From contig NZ_CP011450.1 in assembly GCF_000512205.2 (NCBI RefSeq), positions 186,001-250,000 on the forward strand: a stretch of DNA of 64,000 nucleotides, written 5' to 3'. Shown piece after piece: positions 26,683 through 36,069 of this stretch (position 1 is the stretch's first letter; each line of letters begins with the position of its first letter). Source of the stretch: Sphingomonas sanxanigenens DSM 19645 = NX02. Lineage in GTDB: Bacteria; Pseudomonadota; Alphaproteobacteria; Sphingomonadales; Sphingomonadaceae. Position numbers and translations under genes: made by a program. Below the pieces are notes generated by a model. That model ran no database searches, was not told the DNA's origin, and worked only from the letters and a program-made list of their open reading frames with translations.

Positions 26683-27246
26683 TCACCTGCCCGTTTCTTC
26701 CACGTAGCCTAATCTCTCGCCGACGCGGGAGAGCGCACCCACGGTGAAATGCCCGCGGCCCCTGGAAAAGACAATATACTCGTTAAACAACATCGCACGC
26801 CGCCCGTTGATGAAAAAGCAACGCAACATATACCCCAGAGTGTTGGGCGTGAGGCAGGCGCATCTGCCGTCAGGATGAAGCGCATCAACAATGTCACCGA
26901 GTAGTCCCTCGTCTTCATGTTGCTGCTCGATCACCCGCTTCAGCAGGGGCGAATCCCCACCCGTCCGGGGGCAAGGTGGGAGGACGCACCTGAGCAACTC
27001 CCGTGCCCACCGGTGTTGCTCCGGCAGAAATGTCTCAAGCCGTTGCAGGACGGCGGAGTGAATGGAAGCACTCGGCATCGCCGGGAGGCAGTCGGCGAGC
27101 TCCTCCAGCGCATCGTAGAGGCAAGCGAGCTCGACATGATCCTTGAGCATGCCGGCCAACTGAGCGTCGGGATGGGGACGATACGCAGCATCGTCCGCGA
27201 ACGATGTGCCGTCGATGCTGCTTTCCTTGAGCGATTGATCAGACAC
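26683..27246 (-). CDS. Unrecognised helical protein, possibly hemerythrin-like
   Basis: A 187-residue, mainly alpha-helical protein. DHVELACLYDALEELADCLP and VIEQQHEDEGLLGDIVDAL have His-Glu spacing reminiscent of hemerythrin HHE helices, but the full seven-ligand set is not obvious. It also has CVLPPCP and CACLT. The C-terminal part (GYMLRCFFINGRRAMLFNEY) is aromatic. An FNR-like box lies about 57 bases upstream of the start (ATG 27246), so low-oxygen control is plausible. An oxygen- or NO-binding function is only a suggestion. Confidence 0.6.
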   Translation of the reverse strand: MSDQSLKESSIDGTSFADDAAYRPHPDAQLAGMLKDHVELACLYDALEELADCLPAMPSASIHSAVLQRLETFLPEQHRWARELLRCVLPPCPRTGGDSPLLKRVIEQQHEDEGLLGDIVDALHPDGRCACLTPNTLGYMLRCFFINGRRAMLFNEYIVFSRGRGHFTVGALSRVGERLGYVEETGR

Positions 27247-27296
27247 ACTGGGCTCCTACCTGCCGCGACGGTAGAGCCGCCGGCGCTAGAGACACA

Positions 27297-27310
27297 TTGA
27301 CGCACGTCAA
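27297..27310 (-). promoter_or_regulatory. FNR-like box between the helical protein and the K+ channel
   Basis: TTGAC-GCAC-GTCAA is a perfect dyad, centred about 57 bases before the minus-strand start at 27246 and about 157 bases before the channel start at 27461. By distance it most likely serves the minus-strand gene. Confidence 0.6.
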
Positions 27311-27460
27311 AGTGCATGCGCGAGGAATGATCAATGCGAGCTGAATGACACGCCGGCGACCTAGAGCCCACGAGCGATGATTGATTCTTAGTTCCTGCCA
27401 AGGTTCTAGCAGGTCGTCGAGGATCGAACGTCCGGCGATCCCCTGAGACACGGAGATATT

Positions 27461-27895
27461 GTGCCGCAGCTTGTCATCGCTAGCATCATGGTCGCGCTGA
27501 CCGTCGTCATGCACCTGGTTGGACTTGGATTGCTCGTCGCGCTCATGCGCCGACACCAGCGCCGGCTTCAGGTCCGTCGCACTCGGCTTCACCAGCTCAT
27601 TGTCATCTTTGGCGCCGCGTTCGGGCTGTTCGCCCTCCACACCATCGAGATCTGGACCTACGCGATTCTGTACGCGGCGGTCGGGGCGCTCCCGACCTTC
27701 GACGACGCGCTCTATTTCTCGACCACGACCTACTCCACTCTCGGATATGGCGACGTCGTTCTCCCGAGAGCCTGGCGGTTGGTCGGCGCCATCGAAGGTG
27801 CCAACGGAATCATCCTGCTTGGATGGTCGACCGCGTTCTTCGTCTCCGTCATCAACCGGATCAGGCTTTTCGAGGAGGATGCCGAAGAACGCTGA
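27461..27895 (+). CDS. Two-helix potassium-channel pore protein
   Basis: A 144-residue membrane protein with a first helix at about 5-28, a second near 47-70, the pore loop with the K+ selectivity filter (TTTYSTLGYGDVVLP) and a final helix (IEGANGIILLGWSTAFFVSV). The TxGYGD filter identifies an ion-channel-2 type K+ channel; there is no cytoplasmic RCK domain. GTG 27461 follows CGGAGA. Role unknown; K+ flux in osmotic or acid stress is possible given the acetate-producing genes next door. Confidence 0.87.
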   Translation: MPQLVIASIMVALTVVMHLVGLGLLVALMRRHQRRLQVRRTRLHQLIVIFGAAFGLFALHTIEIWTYAILYAAVGALPTFDDALYFSTTTYSTLGYGDVVLPRAWRLVGAIEGANGIILLGWSTAFFVSVINRIRLFEEDAEER

Positions 27896-27903
27896 TGCGA
27901 AGC

Positions 27904-29121
27904 TCATCGGACCGAAGGCGGCGAGCGCCGCTTACCGCCGCTGCGCCCTGCCAGGCCCGCCGTCAACTCTCGCGTCGCGGTCGCTATCACAAGCTCCTCA
28001 TTGGCCGGTATGACGAAGACCTTCACGCGTGCTGCCTCCGCGCTGATGCGGGGCAGGCCCTGCTCATTTCGGGCGGGATCAAGGATAACGTCAGCCCAAC
28101 GCAGCCGTTCGCAGATGGCGGCGCGAAGGGACGCAGAGTTTTCGCCGATGCCCCCGGTAAATACGAGGAGGTCCAAGCCGCCGACCGCCACCATCAACGA
28201 GCCAATCTCGCGCGCTGCCCGGTACGCGAACAGGTCGAGCGCCTCGGCGGCGGAGGGATCCGGGCTCTGCGCCAAGATGCGAACATCATCGCTCAGCCCT
28301 GACACGCCGAGAAGACCGGAGCGGCTGTTCAAAAGGTCGCCAACGGCTTCTACCGTCATGCCGCGGTCGCGTATCAGATAGAGGATTAGCCCGGGATCAA
28401 TCGACCCCGAACGGGTTCCCATCATCAGCCCCTCGAGAGAGGTGAACCCCATCGTCGTGCCGACGCTCTGTCGATTCCGCATCGCGCAGAGGCTCGCACC
28501 GTGCCCGAGATGCGCCGCGATCACGCGGCCATTGGCGTGATCAGGGGCCACCTCGACAAGTGCCTGTGCGACATGCTCGTAAGAGAGTCCGTGAAAGCCG
28601 AACCGCAGCAATCCCTCGTCGCTGAGTGCCCGCGGCAGCGGATAGAGCTGCGCCACCCGCGGTTGGGTGCGATGAAACGCCGTGTCGAAGCAGGCAATCT
28701 GGGGCAAGTCCGGCGCCATCGCCGTTACGGCGGCGATCGCAGCGATGTTGTGCGGCTGGTGAGCCGGCGCAAGCGGAATGAGCCGCCCCAGTTCGTCGAG
28801 CATCGCTGCATTCACGATGGCCGGTTCCGCAAACGTTGTGCCGCCGTGGACCACTCGGTGTCCGACGGCCGCCAGCGGCCTGTCGACAAGCTTGGTTGCG
28901 GCGGTCCTCAGTAGCCATTCGATCCGGGCCGGCAGGGTTGCCCCTGCAGCTCCCGGCAGAGCGGCGAAGGCGGGGGCATAGGGGCCGCTTGTACTGACCG
29001 GGAATCCAGCGCCCCGATCTTCGATTACACCCCGACACAAGAGATCAAGTCCGGCACCGTCAAAGAGCGCGAACTTCAGCGTAGACGAGCCGACATTGAG
29101 GACCAGGATGGAGGATGTCAT
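27904..29121 (-). CDS. ackA: Acetate kinase
   Basis: Converts acetyl-phosphate and ADP to acetate and ATP, the energy-conserving step after phosphoketolase. A 405-residue ASKHA-fold enzyme starting LNVGSSTLKFALFDG, with GHRVVHGGTTF, CFDTAFHRTQP, FGFHGLSYEHV, HLGHGASLCAM and VFTGGIGENSA all conserved. ATG 29121 overlaps the stop of the phosphotransacetylase gene (ATGA); a longer frame to 29451 is spurious. The two genes share a promoter near the FNR box at 30537. Confidence 0.96.
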   Translation of the reverse strand: MTSSILVLNVGSSTLKFALFDGAGLDLLCRGVIEDRGAGFPVSTSGPYAPAFAALPGAAGATLPARIEWLLRTAATKLVDRPLAAVGHRVVHGGTTFAEPAIVNAAMLDELGRLIPLAPAHQPHNIAAIAAVTAMAPDLPQIACFDTAFHRTQPRVAQLYPLPRALSDEGLLRFGFHGLSYEHVAQALVEVAPDHANGRVIAAHLGHGASLCAMRNRQSVGTTMGFTSLEGLMMGTRSGSIDPGLILYLIRDRGMTVEAVGDLLNSRSGLLGVSGLSDDVRILAQSPDPSAAEALDLFAYRAAREIGSLMVAVGGLDLLVFTGGIGENSASLRAAICERLRWADVILDPARNEQGLPRISAEAARVKVFVIPANEELVIATATRELTAGLAGRSGGKRRSPPSVR

Positions 29122-30458
29122 AGGGCACGCGACAAGCGGCTGCGAATGAAGATCTGCGCCAGCGCGCAGGACGCGACCCGTGCCAACGCGCCGTCGGCAC
29201 GGCTGGTCAGCATGATCGGCACGCGGGCGCCGAGGACCCGGCCCGCGGCATCGGCCCCGGCGAGATAGATCAGCTGCTTGGCGATCATATTGCCCGACTC
29301 CAAGTCTGGCGCGAGAAGAATATCGGCATCGCCGGCCACGGACGATGCGATGTGCTTTGCTGCCGCTGCCTCCTTTGAGATGGCGTTGTCGAACGCGAGC
29401 GGCCCGTCCAGCAAGCCGCCCGTAATCTGCCCGCGCTCGGCCATCTTGCACAGCGCGGCCGCCTCGACCGTGGAACTGATCTTGGCATGGACCATCTCTG
29501 TCGCTGAGAGGATGGCGACCTTAGGTGGGTCGATCCCGAGCGCGACACACAGTTCGATTGCGTTCTGGACAATGTCTCGCTTGTCGTCGAGCGTCGGGTA
29601 GATGTTGATCGCAGCATCGGTGATGAACAGCGGCTTGTGGTAGCTCGGGACATCCAGCGCGAAGATGTGGCTTATCCGCCGCTCGGTCTTGAGACCGCTG
29701 CCACTGGCCACGACCGCGCCCATGAGCTCGTCGGTATGGAGCGCCCCCTTCATGAGGGCCTCCACCTGCCCTTCGCGGACCAGTGCCACGGACTTTTCCG
29801 CAGCAGCATGACTATGGGGAACGTCGATCAGCTCGAATGCGCCCAGGGGAAGCCCAGCCGCCTCTGCCGCTTGCGCGATCCGGGCGGCGGGGCCGACCAG
29901 GATTGGCACGATCAGCCCAGCATCAGCCGCTTCGACCGCCCCGCGAAGCGAAGCTTCGTCAACTGAATGCACGACCGCGGTTCTGATCGGGGGCAGGCCT
30001 TGCGCCTTCTCCAGCGCCGCCCGATAGCGGGCACCCGGGGTGTGGAGCTTTACGGAAGAGGACACGCTCGCCGCGCGCCGCAGCTTTTCGCGCGGGGCGA
30101 CGACCTCGGCCCAGCCATGCACCAGGATTGCTCCCGATGGATCCGAGCATTGAAAATCGAGCACGACATGACCGTCACTGCGCTTTTCGCGGACCGCGAG
30201 GGTGGCCGTGATCGCGCCGCTTGGCGTATCCGGGCGCCCATAGGTCAGCGTCTGAGTGAGGGTGATCGTGCCGAGCCCCGGTAGCTGCGTTTCGATGAGA
30301 TGGGAGAGGAGCAGGCCGGCCCAGGCGCTGGCGCCGGGCTGCAGCTCGATGATGTCGTTCTTGAGGCCCGAGGGGCCAAAACGCTCCAGCTCGCGCGTGA
30401 GCGCCGCGGTTTCGCCGATGGCCAGCTCATCATAGGGGCGATTCTCGAGCGCTTGCAT
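29118..30458 (-). CDS. MaoC-like/phosphate acetyl- or butyryltransferase fusion
   Basis: A 446-residue bifunctional protein. The N-terminal hot-dog domain (about 1-130, LLLSHLIETQLPGLGT) resembles MaoC enoyl-CoA hydratases; the C-terminal domain (about 150-440) is a phosphotransacetylase/phosphotransbutyrylase with PSYHKPLFITDAAINIYP, MKGALHTDELMGAVV and GADILLAPDLESGNM-like signatures (here DADILLAPDLESGNM). It should interconvert acyl-CoA and acyl-phosphate, feeding acetyl-phosphate from phosphoketolase to acetyl-CoA or supplying acetate kinase. ATG 30458 is preferred over 30509. An FNR box lies about 85 bases upstream. Confidence 0.92.
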   Translation of the reverse strand: MQALENRPYDELAIGETAALTRELERFGPSGLKNDIIELQPGASAWAGLLLSHLIETQLPGLGTITLTQTLTYGRPDTPSGAITATLAVREKRSDGHVVLDFQCSDPSGAILVHGWAEVVAPREKLRRAASVSSSVKLHTPGARYRAALEKAQGLPPIRTAVVHSVDEASLRGAVEAADAGLIVPILVGPAARIAQAAEAAGLPLGAFELIDVPHSHAAAEKSVALVREGQVEALMKGALHTDELMGAVVASGSGLKTERRISHIFALDVPSYHKPLFITDAAINIYPTLDDKRDIVQNAIELCVALGIDPPKVAILSATEMVHAKISSTVEAAALCKMAERGQITGGLLDGPLAFDNAISKEAAAAKHIASSVAGDADILLAPDLESGNMIAKQLIYLAGADAAGRVLGARVPIMLTSRADGALARVASCALAQIFIRSRLSRAL

Positions 30459-30536
30459 GCAGTGCAGTCCTGAGCGGCCTGGCAATGGGCGCGCCGCGAC
30501 CCGCAACACTTGTCGCCTTGAGTGCGGAGTGCAGCT

Positions 30537-30550
30537 TTGATCTGCGTCAA
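30537..30550 (-). promoter_or_regulatory. FNR-type box for phosphotransacetylase-acetate kinase
   Basis: TTGAT-CTGC-GTCAA centred about 85 bases before the minus-strand ATG 30458. The box is nearly palindromic; the methyltransferase-like gene at 30790 on the other strand is farther away. Flanks GCTTTGATC and TCAATGACGCG match the boxes at 23665 and 36453. Confidence 0.78.
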
Positions 30551-30789
30551 TGACGCGTCTCGGGTGGCACCCAATGATCCGTAGACATAAAGCAGGATGA
30601 GAAAATGATCGTCGATGAGCTGGGCGACAGAGCGGAGAGGAGACATAGCGCCGCGCGTCCGTCGGCGACAGGCTTTCGGCACAGTGCGTCGCTTGACCAA
30701 TCGCGACGCACCCTGCTCGGACATTCTTTCCCTGGATCGGTCCGCGTCCGCGCTCCCCAATCCGTTAGGCGGCCGGGAGCTGCCTGGCC

Positions 30790-31473
30790 ATGACCCACAG
30801 CGATGTGCCCGCCTATGGCTTGTGGGGGGTCGCGGCAGTGAATGCGGCCGTCTTCATCCTCTTCGCCTTCAGCTTTTTCAAGCCACATACGCCGCGTGAC
30901 TGGCGAAGTTTCGGCGTATTCAGCGGCTTCCTCGTGGCCCTGTTCGCGGAAATGTACGGTTTTCCGCTGACGATCTACCTTCTCTCAGGCTGGCTCCAAT
31001 CCCGGTTTCCGGGGGTCAACTGGCTCTCACACGATGCCGGGCATTTGCTTGAGATGATGTTCGGCTGGAGGACCAATCCTCATTTCGGCCCATTCCACAT
31101 TGCGAGCTTCGTGCTCATCGGCGGGGGTTTTATGCTCATCTCGGTGGCATGGAAGGTGTTGCACACCGCCCAGCAAGAGCAAAAGCTAGCTACAGGCGGC
31201 ATCTATTCGCGGATTCGGCATCCGCAATATGTCGGGTTCATTCTGGTGATGTTCGGCTTCCTGCTGCAGTGGCCGACTCTGCTTACACTCGGCATGTTTC
31301 CAGTGCTGGTCGTGATGTACGTTCGTCTCGCACGCCATGAGGAGCGGGACGCGCTTCGCGAGTTCGGAGAAGACTACCGCCGATATGCGGCGCAGGTACC
31401 TCCCTTCGTTCCTCGCGTTTGGCGCCGCGCCGATAGGGCGGCCGGGCGGGTAAAACCAGAAGACGCCGGCTGA
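30790..31473 (+). CDS. Isoprenylcysteine-methyltransferase-like membrane protein
   Basis: A 227-residue protein with four to five membrane helices and the PEMT/ICMT C-terminal signature: GGIYSRIRHPQYVGFILVM, then RLARHEERDALREFGEDYRR and YAAQVPPFVPR. These motifs bind S-adenosylmethionine and the substrate headgroup in methyltransferases of this family. The bacterial substrate is unknown; a lipid or small thiol/metalloid is possible. It is often seen in metal-resistance islands. No strong ribosome site is visible before ATG 30790. Confidence 0.82.
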   Translation: MTHSDVPAYGLWGVAAVNAAVFILFAFSFFKPHTPRDWRSFGVFSGFLVALFAEMYGFPLTIYLLSGWLQSRFPGVNWLSHDAGHLLEMMFGWRTNPHFGPFHIASFVLIGGGFMLISVAWKVLHTAQQEQKLATGGIYSRIRHPQYVGFILVMFGFLLQWPTLLTLGMFPVLVVMYVRLARHEERDALREFGEDYRRYAAQVPPFVPRVWRRADRAAGRVKPEDAG

Positions 31474-31827
31474 TGGCGCCAAGCACCTGGACGCTTGTGG
31501 GGCGCCCGTTTGGTTCGCCACTTACATGTGAGGCGGACCCGGCCAGTTCGTGCGCGGCCACAGCCGTACCCGTTCATGATGTCTCTTCCACCACGCCTGC
31601 CGAAGTTCACCGCGAATGAGCTGAAAGACAGCCTTGACTCTGGACTATGGTCCAGCCGCCACAAGGGCTCACGGTTGTCCGTCAGGGTAGTCTGACCTGG
31701 GTTCGTTTATCAACCATTGGAGAGATGAACTGTCGAACGACGACCCGCCCAACGAGCTGCGAGCCCGCGCTGAGCTCAGTACTCAGCACGCATTTTCCGA
31801 GAGAATTTACACGTTTGAGGTACTCCA
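31474..31827. other. Upstream region of the glycosyltransferase gene
   Basis: A 354-base gap without a convincing gene. It holds one MerR-type operator (31634-31664) and an A/T-richer stretch before ATG 31828. No FNR box is present at the spacing used at 48519, 54757 and 60261. Confidence 0.5.
31634..31664 (+). promoter_or_regulatory. MerR-type operator upstream of the glycosyltransferase
   Basis: TTGACT (31634-31639), then 19 bases containing CTGGACTATGGTCCAG (perfect dyad), then CCACAA, a poor -10. The dyad matches the operator family at 23213, 54781 and 60285. It lies about 170 bases upstream of the gene start. Confidence 0.5.
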
Positions 31828-34212
31828 ATGAACGACGCACGCACGGTCCCTTCTCTAAAGCGTATTGCTTTGATCGGAACCTGCGTCCCGCGGCATTGCG
31901 GCATCGCGACTTTCACCGATGACATGCAACGCGCGCTCACCAGCCAAGATCCGAACCTGTCGTGCATCACGGTCGCCGTCACCGATAGTGGCGGGAGCTA
32001 TGCCTATCCCGACTTTGTACCGCTTGAGATCGATCACTCCGATCCTGCATCCTTCGCAGTCGCCGCTGATTTCCTGAACGTCGCCGACATCGAGGTCGTC
32101 TCCCTGCAGCACGAGTTCGGGATATTCGGCGGTGAAGCGGGGGAGAATGTGCTCGAACTGCTGCGCGGGCTAAAGACGCCCGTGGTCACAACACTGCACA
32201 CTATCCTGGCGGCGCCCAACCCCGCCCAACGCCAGGTTATGGATGAAATTATTGGGCGCTCCGCGCGGTTGGTTGCCATGGCAGACAAGGGCCGACAGAT
32301 ACTGGAGGACCTCTATGGCGTTCCGTCCGAGCGGATCAGCGTAATTCCGCACGGCGTTCCTGATCGCCCTTTTCTCGACCCGGCGATGGCGCAACACGAT
32401 CTGGGGCTTGCGGATCGAACAGTACTGATGACTTTCGGTTTGCTCGGGCCCGGCAAAGGGATCGAAACAGCGATCGGCGCAATGCCCGCGCTGGTTCGCG
32501 ACCACCCCAAGATCCTCTACATGATCGTTGGTGCGACCCATCCGAGCCTTCGCCGTCACGAGGGCGAGCGTTATCGTGCGAGCCTCGTCGCTCTCGCAGA
32601 CGAACTGGGGGTGACCGACCACATTCATTTTGTCGACCGATACCTCTCACTGGACGAACTTCTGGACCATCTTGCGGCTTGCGACATCTATCTGTCCCCA
32701 TACCCGAATGAGGCCCAGATCGTCTCGGGCACGCTGGCCTATGCCGTAGCGTTGGGTAAGGCTGTGGTCTCGACGCCCTTCTGGTATGCGCAGGAACTGC
32801 TCGCCGACAATTGCGGCGTCCTCGTACCGTTCGGCGCACCGAACGCGCTGGCTGGCGCGGTCAGCCAGCTGATAGACGACGATACATCCCGCAGCGCAAT
32901 CCGGACGCAAGCTTACGCGCTGGGAAGGACGATGACGTGGTCGAATGTCGCACGACAGTATCTGGAGGTCTTTTCCGACGTAAGGCTTGAAAGACGGTCC
33001 CCCAAGGCTGAGGTCATTCCCTTCGCTCCAGGGGGAGCAAGAAGGAATGAATTGCCTCCGCTCGCGACGGTCCACCTTGCTGCATTGACCGATAACGTCG
33101 GATTGATCCAGCATACTCAGTTTGCAGTTCCCGACCGCAGACACGGATACTGCCTTGACGACAATGCGCGCGCGCTGCTGCTCATGGCCGAAATTGCCCG
33201 ACTGCGACCCCTTTCTTCACAGGAGGACCGGCTCGCTCTCACCTACGCCGCGTTCGTCGAACATGCCTGGTGTCCCGCCGAAAGCAGGGTCCATAATTTC
33301 ATGGGGTTCGATCGCGAATGGCTCGATGAACCTGGTGCCGACGATGCCCATGGCCGGGCGGTCTGGGCACTCGGTGCCGTTGCACGGCACCAAGATCCGC
33401 GTCGTCTCGATAGCTGGGCCGCTGCGCGATTGCTGGACTTCGCGCCCCCCTTGAACGATACCTCCTCGCCGCGCGCATGGGCATACGGTCTCCTTGGGAT
33501 CGAAGGTTTTCTGGGACGTTTTCCAGGCCATCGCGGATTCGAGCGGCTGAGGGACAACCTCGCCGATCGTTTGTTTCAGCGCTGGTCGGACGCCGCTGCT
33601 CCGGACTGGAACTGGTTCGAGGATCGGCTGGGCTACGACAACGCCAAGCTATGCGAAGCCCTCCTGGTGACTGGCCATTCGCGATCCAATTCTCGCCACA
33701 TCCAGGTCGGTCTCGACACGCTGCGTTGGCTGATGAAGTTGCAGACGGCCGAGGCGGGCCACTTCCGGCCCATTGGCACCGACACCTTCGGCACCGATCG
33801 TCGCCATCCAGAGCCGTTCGACCAGCAGCCATTAGAAGCGTGTTCGGCCGTCAGCGCTTGCCTTATCGCGGCGAGTGTCAGTGGGGACCAGAGGTGGAGG
33901 CAGGAAGCTCGGCGGGCATTCAGCTGGTTTCTCGGAGAAAATGACCTGCGCATCCCTGTCGCCGATACCGCTGCGGGAGCCTGCTTTGACGGCCTCCACC
34001 CTGATCGGCGGAACGCCAATCAAGGCGCGGAATCGACCCTTGCGTACCTTGCGGCGCTGACCGCCATGCTACTGGCAAACGATCATCAGTTTGTTACGCC
34101 GCTAAAATCTGCTGCTGTCGATGCGGGCCATACCATTTCTGCGCGCCAAGACAGCGGCGCCGTAAGCGTTGTCTGCAGGCCGCACGCCAATGAATTCAGC
34201 CGTTTTGCTTAG
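31828..34212 (+). CDS. GT4-type glycosyltransferase with a C-terminal all-helical domain
   Basis: A 794-residue protein in two parts. Residues about 10-385 are a GT-B fold glycosyltransferase of the GT4 type (GTCVPRHCGIATFTDDM, SLQHEFGIFGGEAGENV, PHGVPDRP, FGLLGPGKGIETAI, SPYPNEAQIVSGTLAYA). Residues about 400-780 form a helical, aromatic-rich domain (YCLDDNARALLLMAEIARL, AWGLLGIEGF-like AYGLLGIEGFLGRFPGHRGF) that resembles alpha/alpha-toroid glycosidase scaffolds. GT4 enzymes with such a tail are known beside GH130 genes, as here (34714). It probably makes or extends a manno-oligosaccharide; donor and acceptor are not readable. Confidence 0.83.
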   Translation: MNDARTVPSLKRIALIGTCVPRHCGIATFTDDMQRALTSQDPNLSCITVAVTDSGGSYAYPDFVPLEIDHSDPASFAVAADFLNVADIEVVSLQHEFGIFGGEAGENVLELLRGLKTPVVTTLHTILAAPNPAQRQVMDEIIGRSARLVAMADKGRQILEDLYGVPSERISVIPHGVPDRPFLDPAMAQHDLGLADRTVLMTFGLLGPGKGIETAIGAMPALVRDHPKILYMIVGATHPSLRRHEGERYRASLVALADELGVTDHIHFVDRYLSLDELLDHLAACDIYLSPYPNEAQIVSGTLAYAVALGKAVVSTPFWYAQELLADNCGVLVPFGAPNALAGAVSQLIDDDTSRSAIRTQAYALGRTMTWSNVARQYLEVFSDVRLERRSPKAEVIPFAPGGARRNELPPLATVHLAALTDNVGLIQHTQFAVPDRRHGYCLDDNARALLLMAEIARLRPLSSQEDRLALTYAAFVEHAWCPAESRVHNFMGFDREWLDEPGADDAHGRAVWALGAVARHQDPRRLDSWAAARLLDFAPPLNDTSSPRAWAYGLLGIEGFLGRFPGHRGFERLRDNLADRLFQRWSDAAAPDWNWFEDRLGYDNAKLCEALLVTGHSRSNSRHIQVGLDTLRWLMKLQTAEAGHFRPIGTDTFGTDRRHPEPFDQQPLEACSAVSACLIAASVSGDQRWRQEARRAFSWFLGENDLRIPVADTAAGACFDGLHPDRRNANQGAESTLAYLAALTAMLLANDHQFVTPLKSAAVDAGHTISARQDSGAVSVVCRPHANEFSRFA

Positions 34213-34540
34213 GCGGTCTTCCCGACGGCGCGGCGTTTGGCAATGGCGGCGAGGAAGTTTCTCGAACCCCGGCGTGCCGCCGCAGTCTTCGGGCGGGCCG
34301 CGGCGTGCGTCGTCGATGTAGCGCGGATATTTGGTATCGGGCCATTCGGGATCGGGCAGGCCATAGCGGCGTCGAACTCTCAGAGATGATAATCCTGCCA
34401 GCCCATCGCCGACTGGATGATGTCGTGCACCATCCTGAGGCTGGCCTCGACGGGAACATCGACCGCTCGCCAGATGACGGGGTTGGTATCAGTGAGGGTG
34501 ATGCGCAAACGCCCGGCGCAAATCGTTTCGCCGCGCAATG
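34207..34540 (-). pseudogene. Plasmid pRiA4b ORF-3-like protein, frameshifted remnant
   Basis: Minus-strand fragments in different frames read RLRITLTDTNPVIWRAVDVP and VHDIIQSAMGWQDYHL, then RRYGLPDPEWPDTKYPRY and DDARRGPPEDCGGTPGFEK. This is the order of the pRiA4b ORF-3 family, common on plasmids and IS-like elements. At least two frameshifts and a stop break it. It fills most of the gap between the glycosyltransferase and GH130 genes. Confidence 0.7.
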
Positions 34541-34713
34541 TGGTCGCCACGCGCTTGTTCAGGGCGTTGACATATTGGCGCTGGAAGTGGCCGATCCCTT
34601 GCGCGGTCTACGCGTCCGGACCGCAGAGTTACTCATTGAGACGCCATCCATCACGGTCATCCTCAAGCGGCTGTCTCGAAATAGCATTTCTGTTTTGACA
34701 ACAAGGACCTAGT

Positions 34714-36003
34714 ATGACCGAACGCGCAAAGCTCAACTTCTACGATCGCGTGCTTCGACCCGATCCATCGCGCACCGTCGTCCGGCCGTTCGAGCCGAGC
34801 TATCCCGAAGGTTTCGACGGCGGCACGTCCCGCACCCAGGAGACTGTCGACCTGACCGTGGCGCTCGACGAGGCTGAGTTGGCGCGCCAGTTGAAAGGCG
34901 TCACCCTGTCTCTGGACGAGAATCACCGCGACGTCGATGCGATGCTGCTTCGCCGGTTCGACGAAGTCGCCGGCCGGATTGAGGGCGCCGATCGTATCAA
35001 CGCCGAGCAGCGGCGGTTGATCGGTGCCTACTGCAGCGAAGAGTATGCCTATGAGGCTGCGGCCTTGTTCAACCCGAGCGCGGTGCTCCATCCCGACCAG
35101 TCGGGTCTCCCTGAAGGCACCATCCGTTTCGTGATGTCGCTGCGAGGCATCGGCGAGGGGCATGTTTCTTCGGTGACGTTCCGCACCGGCACCTGGACAC
35201 CGGGCGGCGAACTCGTAGTCGATGATCCCAGCCCCACAGCGGTGCCACCACTCATCGAGACCTGCGAAAAGGGGGGAGACGTGGCAGTGCGCCTGTGCTG
35301 CGCGGGCAGTCGAACGATCTCGGAGATCGTGCTTTTTCCGGTTCTGCCGAGCCAGCGCCAAGGTATCGAGGATATGCGCCTCGTCCGCTTCTGCGACGAT
35401 GATGGCAGCATAATCTATCACGGAACTTACACCGCGTTCAGCGGTGCCGAGGTGCTCTCGGAATTGCTGAGCAGCACCGATTTCAGGTCGTTCGAGATGC
35501 GCGTTCTGACCGGCAAAGCGGCCATAGGGAAGGGGATGGCACTGTTCCCTCGGCGTATCGCGGGCAATTACGCCATGCTCGGACGTCAGGACAACAAAAA
35601 TATCTGGCTGCACGTTTCTGATGACATACTCCACTGGGAGGGCGGCGCGAAAATCATCGCGCCGCGATTCCCTTGGGAGTTCGTCCAGATGGGTAACTGC
35701 GGGTCGCCGATCGAGATCGCCGAAGGCTGGCTAGTAATAGTCCACGGCGTCGGGACCGTGCGCAACTATTGCATTGGCGCATGCCTGCTCGACAAGAATG
35801 ACCCATTAAAACTGCTTGCGCGCACGCCGCGGCCGGTACTGGCCCCGAGTCCACACGAACGGGACGGATACGTGCCCAACGTCGTCTATAGCTGTGGTGC
35901 GATCGTCCAGGGTCGGACGATGTTCCTGCCATATGCGGTGGCTGACAGCTTCACAGCCTTTGCTACGGCCTCAATCGATAACCTCCTAAGTGTGATGGAA
36001 TAG
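34714..36003 (+). CDS. GH130-family glycoside phosphorylase/hydrolase (copy 1)
   Basis: A 429-residue five-bladed beta-propeller enzyme of the GH130 type. Landmarks are LFNPSAVLHPDQSGLP, GHVSSVTFRTG, GIEDMRLVRFCDDDG (the conserved Glu-Asp motif of the family), MALFPRRIAGNYAMLGRQD and FPWEFVQMGNCGSPIEIAEG followed by WLVIVHGVG. GH130 enzymes act on beta-mannosides, mostly by reversible phosphorolysis giving mannose-1-phosphate; some subgroups hydrolyse. It is a paralogue of 45616. Downstream of a GT4 gene and near mannose-phosphate enzymes, it may build or mobilise a manno-oligosaccharide. Confidence 0.87.
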   Translation: MTERAKLNFYDRVLRPDPSRTVVRPFEPSYPEGFDGGTSRTQETVDLTVALDEAELARQLKGVTLSLDENHRDVDAMLLRRFDEVAGRIEGADRINAEQRRLIGAYCSEEYAYEAAALFNPSAVLHPDQSGLPEGTIRFVMSLRGIGEGHVSSVTFRTGTWTPGGELVVDDPSPTAVPPLIETCEKGGDVAVRLCCAGSRTISEIVLFPVLPSQRQGIEDMRLVRFCDDDGSIIYHGTYTAFSGAEVLSELLSSTDFRSFEMRVLTGKAAIGKGMALFPRRIAGNYAMLGRQDNKNIWLHVSDDILHWEGGAKIIAPRFPWEFVQMGNCGSPIEIAEGWLVIVHGVGTVRNYCIGACLLDKNDPLKLLARTPRPVLAPSPHERDGYVPNVVYSCGAIVQGRTMFLPYAVADSFTAFATASIDNLLSVME

Positions 36004-36069
36004 GCGGCTTCACCTAATCTCGACGGTTGCACGGCTACGTTGATGCGCGGAGCCTTCCACCGCATCAGA

